The position numbers were made by a program, and so were the translations under genes. Shown piece by piece: positions 48,301 through 60,556 of a stretch of DNA of 64,000 nt. Within the stretch, counting starts at the first letter, position 1. Every line of letters begins with the position of its first letter. Below the pieces are notes generated by a model, which was not told the origin of the DNA, made no database searches, and saw only the letters and a program-made list of their open reading frames with translations. This DNA is from Agroathelia rolfsii (Eukaryota > Basidiomycota > Agaricomycetes > Amylocorticiales > Amylocorticiaceae), in assembly GCA_018343915.1 (NCBI GenBank), contig JABRWF010000003.1, forward strand, positions 3,782,001 through 3,846,000. Direction: 5' to 3'.

Positions 48301-49280
48301 TAAACCTTAATATCCTCCGAGTTATCAACATCCACAAATTCTTCATATATGTATGAACCGTCCGTTCTAGGGTGATTAAGGGTAGGATCAAGTTCACTCG
48401 ATTTGTTCCCTACCTGCGATCAGGAAGTAATTCTTTTTTTAGAAAATTTCAGGGTGAACATGCCATGAATACGCACTTTTCTGAACAACCGTCGTCCACC
48501 TCCACCGCGGAAGTAAATATACACGTTGTGATCCTCACCACTAACAGGTTTTTCAACGAAGGGCTTCTCCATGACTTGACCGTCTATGATAATCGCATTT
48601 CCATCTTCACGCATGGTCACTTCTGGAGATACCTGGAATTTTCCCAGCTCAACGCCCAAATTCCTCTTCATCATTATCCGCAGGTCCTCGTCGATTTTTG
48701 GGCCGCCATCTCTGGATGCTTCTAGACGTCTGGGTGTTGGAACATTGAGATGATCGAGCATGGCAGCCACGAGGCGGCGGTCCCACAGTAAGGCCTGTGT
48801 GGGCAAGTCATTGATGCAAAACGGCTGGCGGAGTTTGACATAAGACACGGCCTTGTCCAGAGGGAAATCCGTGGAGAAGAAAGATATGAGGACGTCGCAG
48901 CGTGGCCAGTTTTCGACCTCTGAGGGTATGATTTATTGATTATTTTAGCATTAAGGAAGAGAAGCTGGGCCAGTTGAGCCACCTTCATCTAAGATGACTT
49001 TGTCACCAAAGACTTTAACCTCGATGGAGCCCATGGCCCTTAGGCTGAGCCTGGTCAGGATCTCCCGCATAGCCTTGGATCGTGCTTTGACATCCATGGC
49101 ACAGACTCCAAGAATAATAGGCGGTCGTGTGCCATCCAACACGGACGTCAAATCGGGAAATGAGCCATTAGACGATGGAGATGGCGACCCCCTAGCGGCC
49201 ATTGAGCTCGAGCGAGAAGACGGGTGTTTTTCGGGCGTATGAAAAATCGAGGCAAATCTGGAGTGTTTTTCGCGGGTCAT
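45400..49280 (-). CDS. VIP1: Inositol hexakisphosphate/diphosphoinositol-pentakisphosphate kinase (Vip1/Asp1, PPIP5K)
   Basis: 1,011-aa bifunctional enzyme. The N-terminal ATP-grasp kinase makes 1-diphosphoinositol phosphates ([85 protein letters not shown]). The C-terminal histidine-phosphatase-like domain starts at [11 protein letters not shown]. Products act in phosphate signalling and cell growth. Exons in transcript order: 49280-48983, 48919-48477, 48413-48208, 48150-47981, 47920-47445, 47391-47322, 47266-47241, 47174-46737, 46674-46589, 46531-46435, 46376-46147, 46085-45890, 45828-45671, 45605-45533, 45468-45400. They sum to 3,036 nt. One exon is only 26 bp. At exon 12 the first in-line AG gives a stop, so the second AG is the acceptor. 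Confidence 0.95.
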
Positions 49281-49709
49281 GTTGGTTGAAAATCTGGTCT
49301 AGAGATGATTAGAGCAATGGTTTAATGAACAAAAGCCGTGATATGCACCGGAACAATGCTGATCACACATCAAAAAAAAAAAAAATAGACCGAAGGGCCG
49401 CCGGAAGGGCTGCTGGAGCCCACTGGAGCAGCTCCGAGAAGAAGCCCAATGGGGAAACTACTCCGCAGTTTTTTCCATAGATAGTGCGGCTTTTTTGCGC
49501 CAACATGACGACGCGGCCGAAGGCAATCTTACTCAGAGCAAAAAAGAAGTGTCTCCAGAAAATGCCTCAACTGCTTACACAGTCCGTGCCTGGGCCTATA
49601 AATCTGCCGCAGGAAAAATGAAGTCATCTATCTGCATAGTGTCCTACGCGCACCCACCAAGTCCCCCTCTCTGATTGCTTCAAATAACCGTAAACCGAAA
49701 TCTTGCGCC
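49281..49709. other. Divergent promoter, VIP1 / CCC2
   Basis: 429 bp between start codons. Contains an A13-14 run near 49372-49385 and GC-rich blocks with GGGCT/AGCCC and GCTGCT/AGCAGC inverted pairs around 49407-49430. I could not identify a convincing copper-response element. Confidence 0.5.
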
Positions 49710-52700
49710 ATGGGCTTGCCAGTCGAGAGACAGCGCTCAGAAACACACATATGCCATACCGTCGTCTTTGTCTCTAATCTCCACTGCTCCACTTGCGTCC
49801 AGACGATTGAGAATGCAGTCTACTCCCTCTCCCCGCGTCCGACGTTGGTTCAAGTCTCCATAGTGTCTCAGTCCGTCACGGTCGAACATTCCCCTAAACT
49901 ATCGACCGAGGTCATTCATTTTGCTATCGGAGAGGCTGGATTCGATGTCATCAACGAAAACGACAAGGCCTCTCCTTTAATGAGGGCTAGGAACTCCATA
50001 TCATCCCAAATGCCCACCTTACGTAGGAGCAGGCATTTGGAGGTCTGCGAGCTTTGCCAAGAAGAGCAAGTGCATAATGCTGCATTGGGCGAATCATCAT
50101 CCACACGGCCGCTCGAAGACGAATTAGACTCTACTTCGGATACTTCTCGGCGCGAGGTAGACTCATGCCCCCTACTCGTTCATATGTCCATCGGTGGCAT
50201 GACCTGCTCTTCATGTTCGGGGACTATCACCAGGATGCTCTCGGAAGTAGAGGGCGTCACTGACATATCCATCAGTCTCATTTCCAAATCAGGCTCAGTC
50301 GTTATCCCAAATAGGGGTCTTCTGGATACTGTGAAGGAAACAATAGATGACTGCGGCTTTGAGGTTGAAGTTATTAGTATTGAACCTCATCAACCATCCT
50401 CCGATGCTGTCGCACCACTAGAGACCGGGCCAAGGGTGGTCTCTTTGCGAGTGGATGGCATGTTTTGCCAGTAAGTACTAGCTATAGTCTTCTCATTACC
50501 GTCATGGATACTAAAATCACCATAGACACTGCCCTGAACGTGTCATTTCATCACTTGAATCATATGACGTGACTGTAATCAAACCTATTACCTCGTACAC
50601 AGATCCCGTCCTTACACTATCCTACTATCCTCATGCGCCGGAATTCACCATACGCACGCTCATTGACGCTATTTCTGCTGCGAAGCAACCATCCCCTTAC
50701 ATTGTCACCATTGATCACCCAGCCAGCGTTGAGGAACGGGCTAAGGCGATGTATATGCGCGAGCAACGGGACCTTCTGCTGAGGCTGGTGTTTGCGATAA
50801 TCGTGGCGATTCCAACCTTTGTGATTGCCGTCGTTTACATGAGCCTTGTAGGGCAAGGTAATAGCACCCGCCGTTTCTTTTCAGAGCCCATGTGGACTGG
50901 AAACACCTCGCGAGCGCAGTGGGCATTATTTTTCTTAGCTACCCCGGTCATGTTCTACAGTGCCGGGATGTTTCACCGTAGGAGCTTGAAGGAAATCAGG
51001 GCTCTATGGAAGAGGGGAAGTCAGACACCTATTCTTCGGCGCTTCACTAGGTTTGGTAGTATGAACCTCCTAGTAAGTCACTTGACGGTCTTGCCCATAA
51101 AAATACTCAACACCTTGACTAGGTTTCTTCTGGTGTCTCTGTTGCCTATTTCTCGTCTATCGCGCTCCTCGCACTTGCCGCCTCTCAGCCTGCCTCCCCT
51201 TCTGGAGGTGACATGTCCACATACTTTGACTCGGTCGTTTTCTTGACCATGTTTCTTCTAGCCGGTATGTTAACCCTTTGTTGACCAGTTTTCTATACTC
51301 ATGACACATCGAACAGGTCGTTTCCTTGAGGCTTACAGCAAGTCTCGTACCGCAGACGCTGTCTCCGCCCTAGGACAGCTCCGTCCCAACTTCGCCCACG
51401 TTTTTGTACCTCGGGCATCATCCTTGCCATCTTTTTCTCCTCCAACGGTAGATCTAGAGAAGGTCTCTTCGGCATCGGAGGAGACAATCATAACTACCGA
51501 TCAGACTCAGGACCTCGTTCTGCGCAAGATTGACGCATCTTTGCTGGAATGGGGTGATATCACCCGTGTACACCACGGTTCTACACCCCCGGCCGATGGC
51601 ACAATTGTCTCTGGAAAAGAGGGTGCATTCGACGAAAGCTCGCTTACGGGTGAGTCGAAGTTGGTTACCAAGGCCATTGGGGAGACTGTATATCTAGGGA
51701 CGATAAACAAGGGCCAGAGTGTAGATGTTCGCATCGATGCTATCGAGGGTCGTACAATGTGAGTTTTTTTTTTCATTATCAATACCATCGGATGTTGAAT
51801 TACATTCTCTATAGGCTCGACCATATCGTCAAGGTTGTGCGTGAAGGGCAAGCCCGCCGCGCCCCAATTGAGCGTCTAGCAGATATGATCACGGGCTATT
51901 TCGTCCCTGTCGTGACAGTCCTTGCCATTATTACTTGGGTAGTCTGGCTTTCTCTCGGCATGAGCGGAAGCCTTCCTCAAGATTATCTCGATATATCCGT
52001 TGGCGGTTGGCGTACGTGACGATTTCGAACGTTTTATAGAGATATCTTTCCTTACTTTCTTTTCCTCTTACAGCTGTATGGTCTCTTGAATTCGCAATCG
52101 CAGTGTTTGTTATCGCTTGCCCATGCGGTATCGGCCTCGCAGCACCAACGGCGCTGCTCGTGGGCTCAGGACTCGCCGCCAAGTACGGCATCCTCGCCCG
52201 GCGCGGAGGCGAAGCGTTTCAGGACATGGCCAACGTTGACATCATCGTCTTCGACAAGACCGGCACCTTAACCGAGGGCGGCAATCCCCAAGTCACTAAC
52301 ACGGAAATACTCCATACATCGACATCCGAAAATGGCCGGTTGTCCAGAAGCTCTATTCTCCGTGTGGCGCATGCGATCGAGACGGCGTCCTCACATCCAC
52401 TGGCCAGGGCTATCCAAGAATACTGTGCCGCTGAGGCGAGGCGAGGGGAAGATTCCAGTCCTGTGCTTGAAGGCACCGATTTTGAAGAAAAAGCCGGTAG
52501 GGGTCTCAAAGCATATTTCCCCTCTCTGGAACTATCCGCTATCATGGGTAACGAGATGTGGATGGAAGAGCATGGCGCCAGGCTGGAAGCAGAGTTGGTC
52601 GACACGCTTCGCCAATGGAAATCCGAAGCCAAGAGTATTGCCCTGCTCGCTACAGCGCCCAGTTCCGAAAACAATGATGGCACCAAGACAGCGGATCAAT

Positions 52701-53743
52701 ACACCATTGTGGCGGCCTTTGCCATCGCAGACACGATCCGCCCCGAAGCTAGATCGGTCGTGGAAGGGCTACAAAAACGAGGCGTCCAAACGTGGATGAT
52801 ATCGGGTGACAACGCAATCACCGCCAAGGCAGTGGCGCACGCCGTTGGTATACCGGAGACGAACGTCATCGCTGGTGTTTTACCACATGAAAAGGTATCT
52901 ATCATATCCACAGGCAAAATGTGTCATGTTATCATTTATAGCGGGTTTAACCGGAGAATAACAACTAATGCACTCCCTTCATTTGTTCAACAGGCGGACG
53001 AGATCTCGTCGCTCCAACAGTCTGGCGTCAAGCGTCCCCGCACAGTGTTCGCACGATGGCTGGATGACAATAGGCCGGATAATAAGTGCCTCGTGGCCAT
53101 GGTCGGTGATGGTGTCAATGACGCACCGGTGCGTTTTTTTCTATGCAGCATTGTTTTTCTGCGTGTATCGTGTGACTGAAAACAAGGGGGCAATCTTGGC
53201 AGGCCCTCACTGTGGCAGATATCGGCATTGCGATCGGATCTGGCAGTAAGTTATCCAACATGTCTAAAATCCCGTCTAGGACAAAGGCTGATCATCGTGG
53301 GCTTTCCTTAGGTGACGTCGCCATCTCGAGCGCATCCTTCATCCTCGTCTCTTCCTCATTATGGAGCCTCCTCACACTCACGGAGCTATCCCACAAAGTG
53401 TTCAATCGCGTCAAGCTTAATTTCGTAAGCATTCACCCTCATCTTCTTAGCAATATGCCTGCCTAAGCGTATGCCTTTCCCCCGTATCAAGATGTGGGCA
53501 GCGGTGTACAACCTCATTGGCCTTCCCATTGCAGCTGGTGTCATCTATCCAGCCGGCCATGCTCGCCTCGCCCCTGTCTGGGCTTCGCTAGCGATGGCCC
53601 TATCGTAAGTGTCCCTCTTGCAATATTAATGCTTCGAACCTTGTCTGACATCATTTAATAATAATAAAACCAGATCTATTTCGGTTGTATGTAGCTCTTT
53701 GCTACTGAGGCTTTATAGGCCCAACCGTCAAACTTCCGCCTAA
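49710..53743 (+). CDS. CCC2: Copper-transporting P1B-type ATPase
   Basis: 1,127-aa pump that loads copper into the late secretory pathway for enzymes such as multicopper oxidases. Three N-terminal metal-binding domains are visible: C26-S-T-C29 (Leu-His before the first Cys instead of Met-x), MTCSSC near residue 166, and C253-Q-H-C256. Membrane helices follow, then LTGES, the CPC motif at 712-714, the phosphorylated D757 in DKTGT, SSHPLAR, and MVGDGVNDAP. The C-terminal helix carries M-W-A-A-V-Y-N-L. Exons: 49710-50470, 50526-51072, 51123-51264, 51317-51758, 51815-52011, 52074-52894, 52994-53128, 53203-53245, 53312-53424, 53492-53604, 53674-53743. They sum to 3,384 nt. Confidence 0.95.
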
Positions 53744-54084
53744 ATATAACACACAAGCATCAAATAAAAAAACAGTCTCCGCATTTCGTACCGGTCAATA
53801 CACCAGTTCATCGTACCAAACCGATGACAAGTTAGAAGAAAGAAAGAAAGAAAGAAAGAAAAGAAGAAGAAAAAAGGACATAAACGATGATAGATAGATG
53901 GGTGGATGGATAATCATTGGGAGAGAAAGAAACAAATGCTCCTTGTAAAATGAACAGGATGGATATAATGGTGGTGTCCAACCAGCAGGATCCCTGTTGA
54001 TGCTTAATGATAACTGGAAAGGAAAAATATAAAAGAACAAGAAAACTAACGTCCCGGTAAACAAACAAGATAGAATGTATGTAT
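53744..54084. other. Convergent intergenic region with a microsatellite
   Basis: 341 bp between the CCC2 and bHLH stop codons, containing the GAAA repeat listed separately and GATA/GGAT-type short repeats after it. No gene. Confidence 0.5.
53834..53876 (+). repeat. GAAA/GAA microsatellite
   Basis: About five to six GAAA units followed by GAA units and an A run, purine-only on the plus strand. Lies in the convergent 3' region. Confidence 0.9.
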
Positions 54085-55818
54085 TTACGTTGCACTGTCA
54101 GGTGTGTTCGTCTTTGAGGCAGGTGAGGAGCCAGAGCTATTTCTGCCGAGATGAGGGTTCGAAGAAGAGTATGTAGAATGCCCAGCCATAAGATGGTGTG
54201 AGGATCCACCAAGCGGCTGCTGACGCTGCTGTCCATGACCACTGTGACCACTGAGCTCGAGTTCATGTCTTAACTCTTCGACCTGCCTGCCTAGCTCTTG
54301 GTTATTTTCCCTAAGCTGGCCGATGAATTCAATAGCTGGGGGGAAGAATATAAGCTGTCTGTGAAGTTGGTTGAGATCAACTAGGGTTTGCTACCTTTGG
54401 TTAAGATCTCCCATTTACTGGTCTTTGCACCTCTATCGGATGGCAGAGAATCCCGAAGTTCATCAAACAAATCTTTCATCTCCTTTCGTCGCTTACGCTC
54501 AGCTAGCTTATGTGAGACACGGAGCTCAGGCGAGCGAGAATAAGGTGCGTTTCCAGCCTCCTTGCCGGGTGTCTTGTGTACAGAGGAGCTTGTCATGGAA
54601 GAAGAAGCGTGGTGCTGTTGGGATTGTAACTGATCCTCAATACGATCGTGTATAGTGCGATCGCTCGGGGCCGAATCGAATGGATACGTCGAGCGGGAGA
54701 CAGGGCGCGGGTGCGCGGATATCGGTGTCGGTGTGGTGGTATCAGGCGCGGACATTCGCCGTTCTGGTATCGAGGGATGGTATGGAGCACGGGGATGAGA
54801 GGATGATTGTTCATCATGATGGTTATGCAGGTCAGGAGAATCAAGAGGGGATTGGGTGGAGTTCCAGGCAAAAGAGGTCATGCTCGTCGCTGAGCGTGGT
54901 TCAAAAGCCGGAGAACCATTAGAGAAAACAGAGCTAGAGGAGTTGCGACGATCAGAGGTGCGATGGACATCATTCGTACCTCGAACACTGCCCGATCTTG
55001 GTTCGAGGGAGTTGCGACGGTCCTCGAGACTAAGCTGGGCTATACGCTGATCGTCAACAGCGGATCCCCGACGCTTCCTGGAGGGACCTTCGTCAATGAC
55101 AGGGCTAGGGACACCAGGGCCTGTAAGGGGAGAGTCTGCATCATGGAAGGGCGGTCCGGGCAGTGCCTTGTCTGAGATGGGCACTTTGCGCTTGACGCCA
55201 GTAGGACTTGAAGTGGTGAGCGAAGTAAGTCGAGAGTGCTCGACTATAGATGCTCTACGTGATGTATGAGGTGGGTGGGGTGATCTGGGGAGGGGGGGCA
55301 GCTCGTGGGTCGATGACCTGCGTGCAGGAGCGATGTCATGCGGATGATGTGGATCAACATCCATGCGACGTTCGTGGTCTACAGCGGCTCAGTCTGGAGA
55401 GGGGATGAGCACGCGATTAAAACTAACCAATGCCGGATTGTGAAACCAGTCCGTCTTCGCCTAGATAGAAAAGAGGGGGGGGGATTAGTAAACATGTTTT
55501 TTGGTAGCATGGATGAGACCGGCAGGGCTTACCGTTGTTACGTCTACTACCACCACTCGTGTTGTTGCTGCTGCCAGAGGCATCACCAAAGACAAAGGCT
55601 GCGGATGAGGGTCGCCAGTGCTGCATTGAGTCCCTGGGGCTCTCTATGGCAATGCTCCTTGGGCGATCGAGGGCGCTAGAGGCAGCATAGAGGGGAGGAT
55701 CAGCAACAAGAGATGCCCTTCGACGATGGTCGAGCGGAGCAAGGCCCGAGCCGGAAGCAGATGCGGGGGCCGACGTCGCGAGTTCGACCATACGCGTGGC
55801 GTCGCGGGTAGATGGCAT
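54085..55818 (-). CDS. bHLH transcription factor
   Basis: 517-aa protein. The first about 390 residues are low-complexity, rich in Ser, Pro, Arg and His. The basic helix-loop-helix lies at about residues 394-450. The basic region reads [12 protein letters not shown], with the H-E-R pattern that contacts the CACGTG-type E-box. Helix 1 is [11 protein letters not shown], the loop has SDRGAKTSK, and helix 2 is [14 protein letters not shown]. It continues into a leucine-containing heptad segment ([19 protein letters not shown]), so it is probably a bHLH-zipper dimer. Exons in transcript order: 55818-55533, 55460-55428, 55378-54395, 54335-54085. They sum to 1,554 nt. Target genes cannot be inferred. 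Confidence 0.87.
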
Positions 55819-56197
55819 GGCTGGCGGCGGCGACGAGGAGAACGGAGTCAACGTTGGTGCTGATACTGGTAATACTAATCACCAGCCAGAGGCACAAGAC
55901 GACAATGTCGAAACAAATAGACAGAGCACAGGTAGCCTCACCGCACCTCGCACACAACGTGCTCTCTCGCTCTCTCACGCACACGTGGGCATCCGCCCTG
56001 GCTGCTTGCAATCCTGCATATCTTCTCGGCTCGGTTGTATATATACATTATCTGATCCATGAGATACATGTATCATATTCCCAATTGGCCGTCGACCCAT
56101 CGCATCTCATCTCCCCCACCAGCCCCCCACCCTTTCCTGGCCTCCTCAGCCGCGGATGCTGCAAATGGGCCAGCAGTCCAACACCGCGTGTTTGTTC
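55819..56197. other. Intergenic, bHLH upstream region
   Basis: 379 bp between two minus-strand genes, with a CTCTCTCGCTCTCTCACGCACAC-like low-complexity patch near 55960-55985 and TATATATACA near 56037-56046. No gene. Confidence 0.5.
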
Positions 56198-59100
56198 CTA
56201 GTCTAGCCTCGTGTTGTCCAAGAGGCTTCTCTCTTCTTCTGTAAAGTACATCTGGCGGATATACCGATCCCTATTGCTGTTTCGGGTTTGGCGCCGCGTC
56301 AGCCTGTGTGATGACGATGATCCCGTCTGGTTCTCCACCCCCGCCTCCATGCTCAGCCTGTGCAGCGTATCGTCGACGGTGAGCATGTTCCTTATCCACG
56401 CCTCGTAGTCCAGATAGAAGCCCGGACGAGGCATCAGCGACGCCGAGAGCGGTATATATCGCGAGTCCCCTCCAAAGACACGAAGCAGCTGGGCTTGATG
56501 ACTGATCCTGGCATCAAACAGGGCACGCGCCGAGAACGTTCGGTGCGCAGGCTCGAGGGACTCGTCCGGCTCGATAATGCCTCGTGATAGTTGCAGTCCA
56601 GCTTCGAATATTACGGCATCTTCATGGTAGAACTGCCGAGATCCCGCTGGCAGAATTTCGAATGCCGAGTCCGGGCCATCATCATCATCACCATCATCAC
56701 CAGCATGCAGGAGTAGGCCTGTGTCGTACAGAATCGCGTGCCCGGTCTCATCATCAGGGGACGGTCCGTGGTCGTACATCGCACGGAGGGCCTACAGGCA
56801 AGACAATGTCATTAATCTGCTTTTTTTTGTTCCCTTTTAATTGTTCTCGCCGAATTACACATACCTCTGGCTGATCCCTAACGGGCCGTACGAGTGAGCT
56901 ATCAGCAAATGATACCGTGTCCATGTGCATCGCCAAAGTTCTCAGCGTGCGGCATTGTTGTTCGACGGACACGTTGCTCAAACGCTCCCGAAGCATAGAA
57001 CCACTACTCCAATCTGCCAAACCTTCAGCACGGATCCATCCGGGATCCTCATCCTGGTAGAATTCTGGTTTATTGGTGCACAGAAGCTGTAATTGGTGTA
57101 TTGTGCGTCGGAGGTCGTGGAACAGGAAGGGTGTCGCTAGCGGATTGAGTGGCTCGTTGGCAATATCCAATCTAAATATGTCATACGAGCGCTTGTATAG
57201 TTCTGTAAGCTCGCGAGTGTCGATGGTATAACCCTCTTCCGAACACAGCCGCTCTAAATAAGCCACCGCCAGAGGTGTAGGACACGGTTCAAAGTAAAGA
57301 ATGTCTTGCAAGGGCAGATCTTCTAGTGGTACCAAACTATAGTCTACAACATCTAGCCATGAGTTACATTAAAATTAACAATGTGAAATCCATACCATTG
57401 CAAGTCAGGACTACAGGTCGTTTTGAGTCCCGAATGAGGCTGATTACAGATGGCCAAAATCCAGCGTCCTCTTTAAATAGTATATCGACCTCTTCTAAGA
57501 GAATCAATGATTGCACCACGGCTGTCACCGCCGAGTTCGTCGATTCATCCTCAGGTTCCGGACCTTTGGGTATTGTTTCTACATCCGCTGCTGTTGGTAC
57601 TGTTCTTCTATCAAAGATATTAGGTGGCCGTTTGGTTGGACCTCTGCTGGTATCATCACCACGGGCTTGGCCATGACCAACAATGTGGTTCTTGCCAACC
57701 TCTCCAACGAGATCGTTCAAGTTAGCACCGGCGCGTTTCCCGATGCCTGGATACACTTCAAAGACCTCCCAGCCCTGCTCTTCTGCGCAGGCATAGATGG
57801 CGGCGGTCTTCCCACATCCAGGAGGGCCACAGAGAAGGATGGTGTTCGTGAGCTCCGCAAACACCAGCGGCTGGTATATAGGTTCAGCTGGCCTTGGTAA
57901 AGGGGTCGCTATAATCTGGGAAGATTCAATAGAATCGACAATGTCCTCTGCTTCTGAAGAATAGAGAGTTGTAGCGTCTTCGTCTATGTTATCATCAGGG
58001 ACGATCCACGAATCGTTATCGTCCTCTTCGTCGTCCGAGTCCACCCTCCTCTTCCTTGATTTCTTCACGACACGCGTGACACGGGGCCGCTTGGACGTGC
58101 GAGAGCTAGAATCCTTGGTACCACCTTTGCGTTTCTTGCGCGATGACTCTTTGGGCGGCTCCTCGGGACCAATGGACGACGAATGGAGGGGTGCCCGCAA
58201 CTTCAACGCGTTGAGCCATTCACGTAGGTAAAATGTGCACCTTTCGTTCCCCAGTACTTGATCAGCGCGCCGGGGGCGCCATTTATCCGTCCAGAGTTCT
58301 TGCGTGTTTGCAGATGGTCCTCGGCAGTCAGATATTGGGTGATGATCGAAACGAGTTATTGCTGGATGCTGTCGAGCCTGCTTGAGCTCTTCATCAAATA
58401 AAGGTGTGACAGACGTGTGGCTAAACGAGGCGGAAAGAAATCTAGAATCTCTATTCAAGATGCTGTTCAAGCTCATTGATCTTGGATCCTCATTCAAGTC
58501 ATCTCCAGGCTTCGAATGAGGGGAAAAGCCAGGCGGCAGTGCCCTCGCTTGTAGTGATGTTTGTTCACCTCGAACATGCTGATTCGTAGAATCAGGCAAA
58601 GGTGCAGGGCTAGTGAGGGTAGTGGATGATGATTTTTGACGTGATACAGGCGTAGTAGATGTAGAAGCTTTGGGCTGCGTCTTGACTCTAGAAAATAGAG
58701 GATGAAGGGATTTAGGCGCAGACGCAGCAGGGTTCACAGCCCGGAATTTGGCAGATTCGGATACATTCTTTCGAGGTGACTCTGTAAGTATGATTGGCGC
58801 GTCCCTAGAACTGCCCTCTATGGGTGGCGCGGGGTGCGATTGCCTGGATGCTTTCGGAGATATTATTTCAACTGAGTGATCACGAAAGGTAGCATCCTTT
58901 TCCTCAATAGATATCGATGTCAAATCAAGCTCATCAGTTTCATCATTAGAAACAACTGGCCCAGGCAAGACTGTAAAGATTATTGGTCAGACTGGCATTC
59001 GGAAAGAAAGCGATCGTCTGACGGACTTTCCCCTTGAGACACTTCAACGTCAGAAGCTTGGGACTTTCGTCTCTTCCGCAAGTTCTTCTTCGATTCGGTT

Positions 59101-59280
59101 GAGTCAGTATTACGAGCCACACCAGGTGAAGCCTGAGATGTTTTGGAAAAGAGGTCAAGCAATGACGTCTGCTGGAACTGGAAAAACATGTGTAAGACCA
59201 TGAATCCCAGCGGGATATTTGGATTAAAATACCGGCTTAGCCTTCACATTGCTTTTAGTGGTGTTTTTGTTACCATGCAT
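56198..59280 (-). CDS. ELG1: ELG1/ATAD5-type RFC-like AAA+ ATPase
   Basis: 951-aa large subunit of the alternative clamp-loader complex that unloads PCNA after replication. The N-terminus carries QTSLLDLF (about residues 19-26), a PIP-box-like motif. A long disordered part follows, then ELWTDKWRPRRADQVLGN before the AAA+ module. Walker A is GPPGCGKTAA (near 448) and Walker B is LILLEEVDILF (near 558), with SVISLIRDSKRPVVLTCND after it, as in ATAD5. A basic cluster (SRKKRKGG, KKSRKRRVDSDDEEDD) is inserted between the WRP block and Walker A. Exons in transcript order: 59280-59233, 59177-59027, 58970-57396, 57352-56865, 56791-56198. They sum to 2,856 nt. The intron 2 donor was placed inside the open frame because a 22-bp intron is not credible. 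Confidence 0.9.
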
Positions 59281-60556
59281 CACAGTCTAGAGACGTAAAG
59301 GTAAGCCGATGCAGCCCAAGTTTCCAGAGCGTGTTACTGAGGCATGACGAAACCTTTTTGAGCAATGTCACGAGCGCGTGACATTTCGCGTCATGATCAT
59401 GACGAACCGTGACACTCCATAAAAGGAGCAACTGCAATGGCTCTTCCGTGCAACAACGGCTTCGTTAGAATCATTATCGACCATTCTGTCGTTTCCCTGA
59501 TATGATTTCTATTCATCACACCATTTGGTTGTATTTTACGTGCACACATATATAGAGGCTATATTCTCATCCATGATCATTCGCTCTTCTGGTGATACAG
59601 CCGTTGGAGATTACCGCAATATTCTCATAGATAATCTCCTGTCTGCTTCCAATTGCATATATTTGTTTGCTTTCTCCTATGACCATGAGTGAGTAGAAGG
59701 CTGATAGAAACTCCGGATATATGAGCGTCCGGTCAGCCCGATACCCATCTCACTCCTCCATTTTCACTATGCCTCCCAACTACGAAATTAAGGCAAATGT
59801 CATGATTCACAGACCAACCTTCTGTCCCCCTGCATTCAATCCTTTGTTATTGGAGATTTTTGGAGAGCTTCTGGAAGACTATCCTCACCTTTTCAATGCT
59901 TCCGAGCCATACCCGAGCCTCCCCTGGATAACGATCAACAACATAATTTGAGAATGAGTTAATGGCGCACTCTTTCCCGACTATGAAAGATCGTGTCAAA
60001 TCCTCTAAATCGAATTCTCATATAATTATCTCCGACATTTGGAGAGGGCATTGGTTTCATCGATTTTTCGGCCTTCATCTGTGAGAATTGGTGTGGTCCT
60101 TCGCAGACAACAAGCAAAGAAGGATTGGAAGAGGCGCTCAATGTGTAAGTGACCAAACTGGCAAACCCATTCAGCTTAAATCAATGCTCACCATGTAAAT
60201 GATAGACACTTCAAAAAATTGTCCCGAAACTTGGAAAAGACCCAGCTTATGCATTCGAAATTCACTCCAACCTAAATTAACTTGTCACAACGCCCGTGGC
60301 CGATGTTTACTGGTACTACATATCGGTCACAAAGAACAGGTCGCTTTTCGGAAACTGAAAACATCTTTAAGTTGCGTGGTCAGCCAGTGGTCCTTGTTTA
60401 GAGAATCAGGACGTTATGATATGTTCAAGTTATAGATTCACCACTCGAATCAAAATTGAAATATACCTAAAATTAAGCTTGCAACATAATTTCTTGAGGC
60501 TTTACTCCCCCAGCCTGTATTGATAAAACACAAATGACAATATTAACATTAGGATT
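59281..60556. other. Large intergenic region, ELG1 upstream
   Basis: 1,276 bp. The ELG1-proximal end has a cluster of palindromic TGACG/GTCACG sites at 59366-59410. A 60-codon frame from an ATG at 59770 on the plus strand has no recognisable family or splice partner and is not called. The rest is AT-rich with nothing supported. Confidence 0.5.
59366..59404. promoter_or_regulatory. Palindromic TGACG/GTCACG site cluster upstream of ELG1
   Basis: Two inverted sites 86-125 bp upstream of the ELG1 ATG: TGTCACG/CGTGACA with a 4-nt centre (59366-59383) and the 16-bp perfect palindrome CGTCATGATCATGACG (59389-59404). They look like bZIP or other dimer half-sites. That function is inferred. Confidence 0.4.

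Noticed and set aside
58971..58992. A 22-bp intron in ELG1 between GAATGCCA and the next exon
   Set aside because: Too short. A donor upstream (59026) gives a 56-bp intron with a CTGAC branch point and the correct frame.
59721..59951. A plus-strand open frame upstream of ELG1 (ATG at 59770, about 60 codons)
   Set aside because: No recognisable family, no splice partner, no promoter sign. Length is within chance for this composition.
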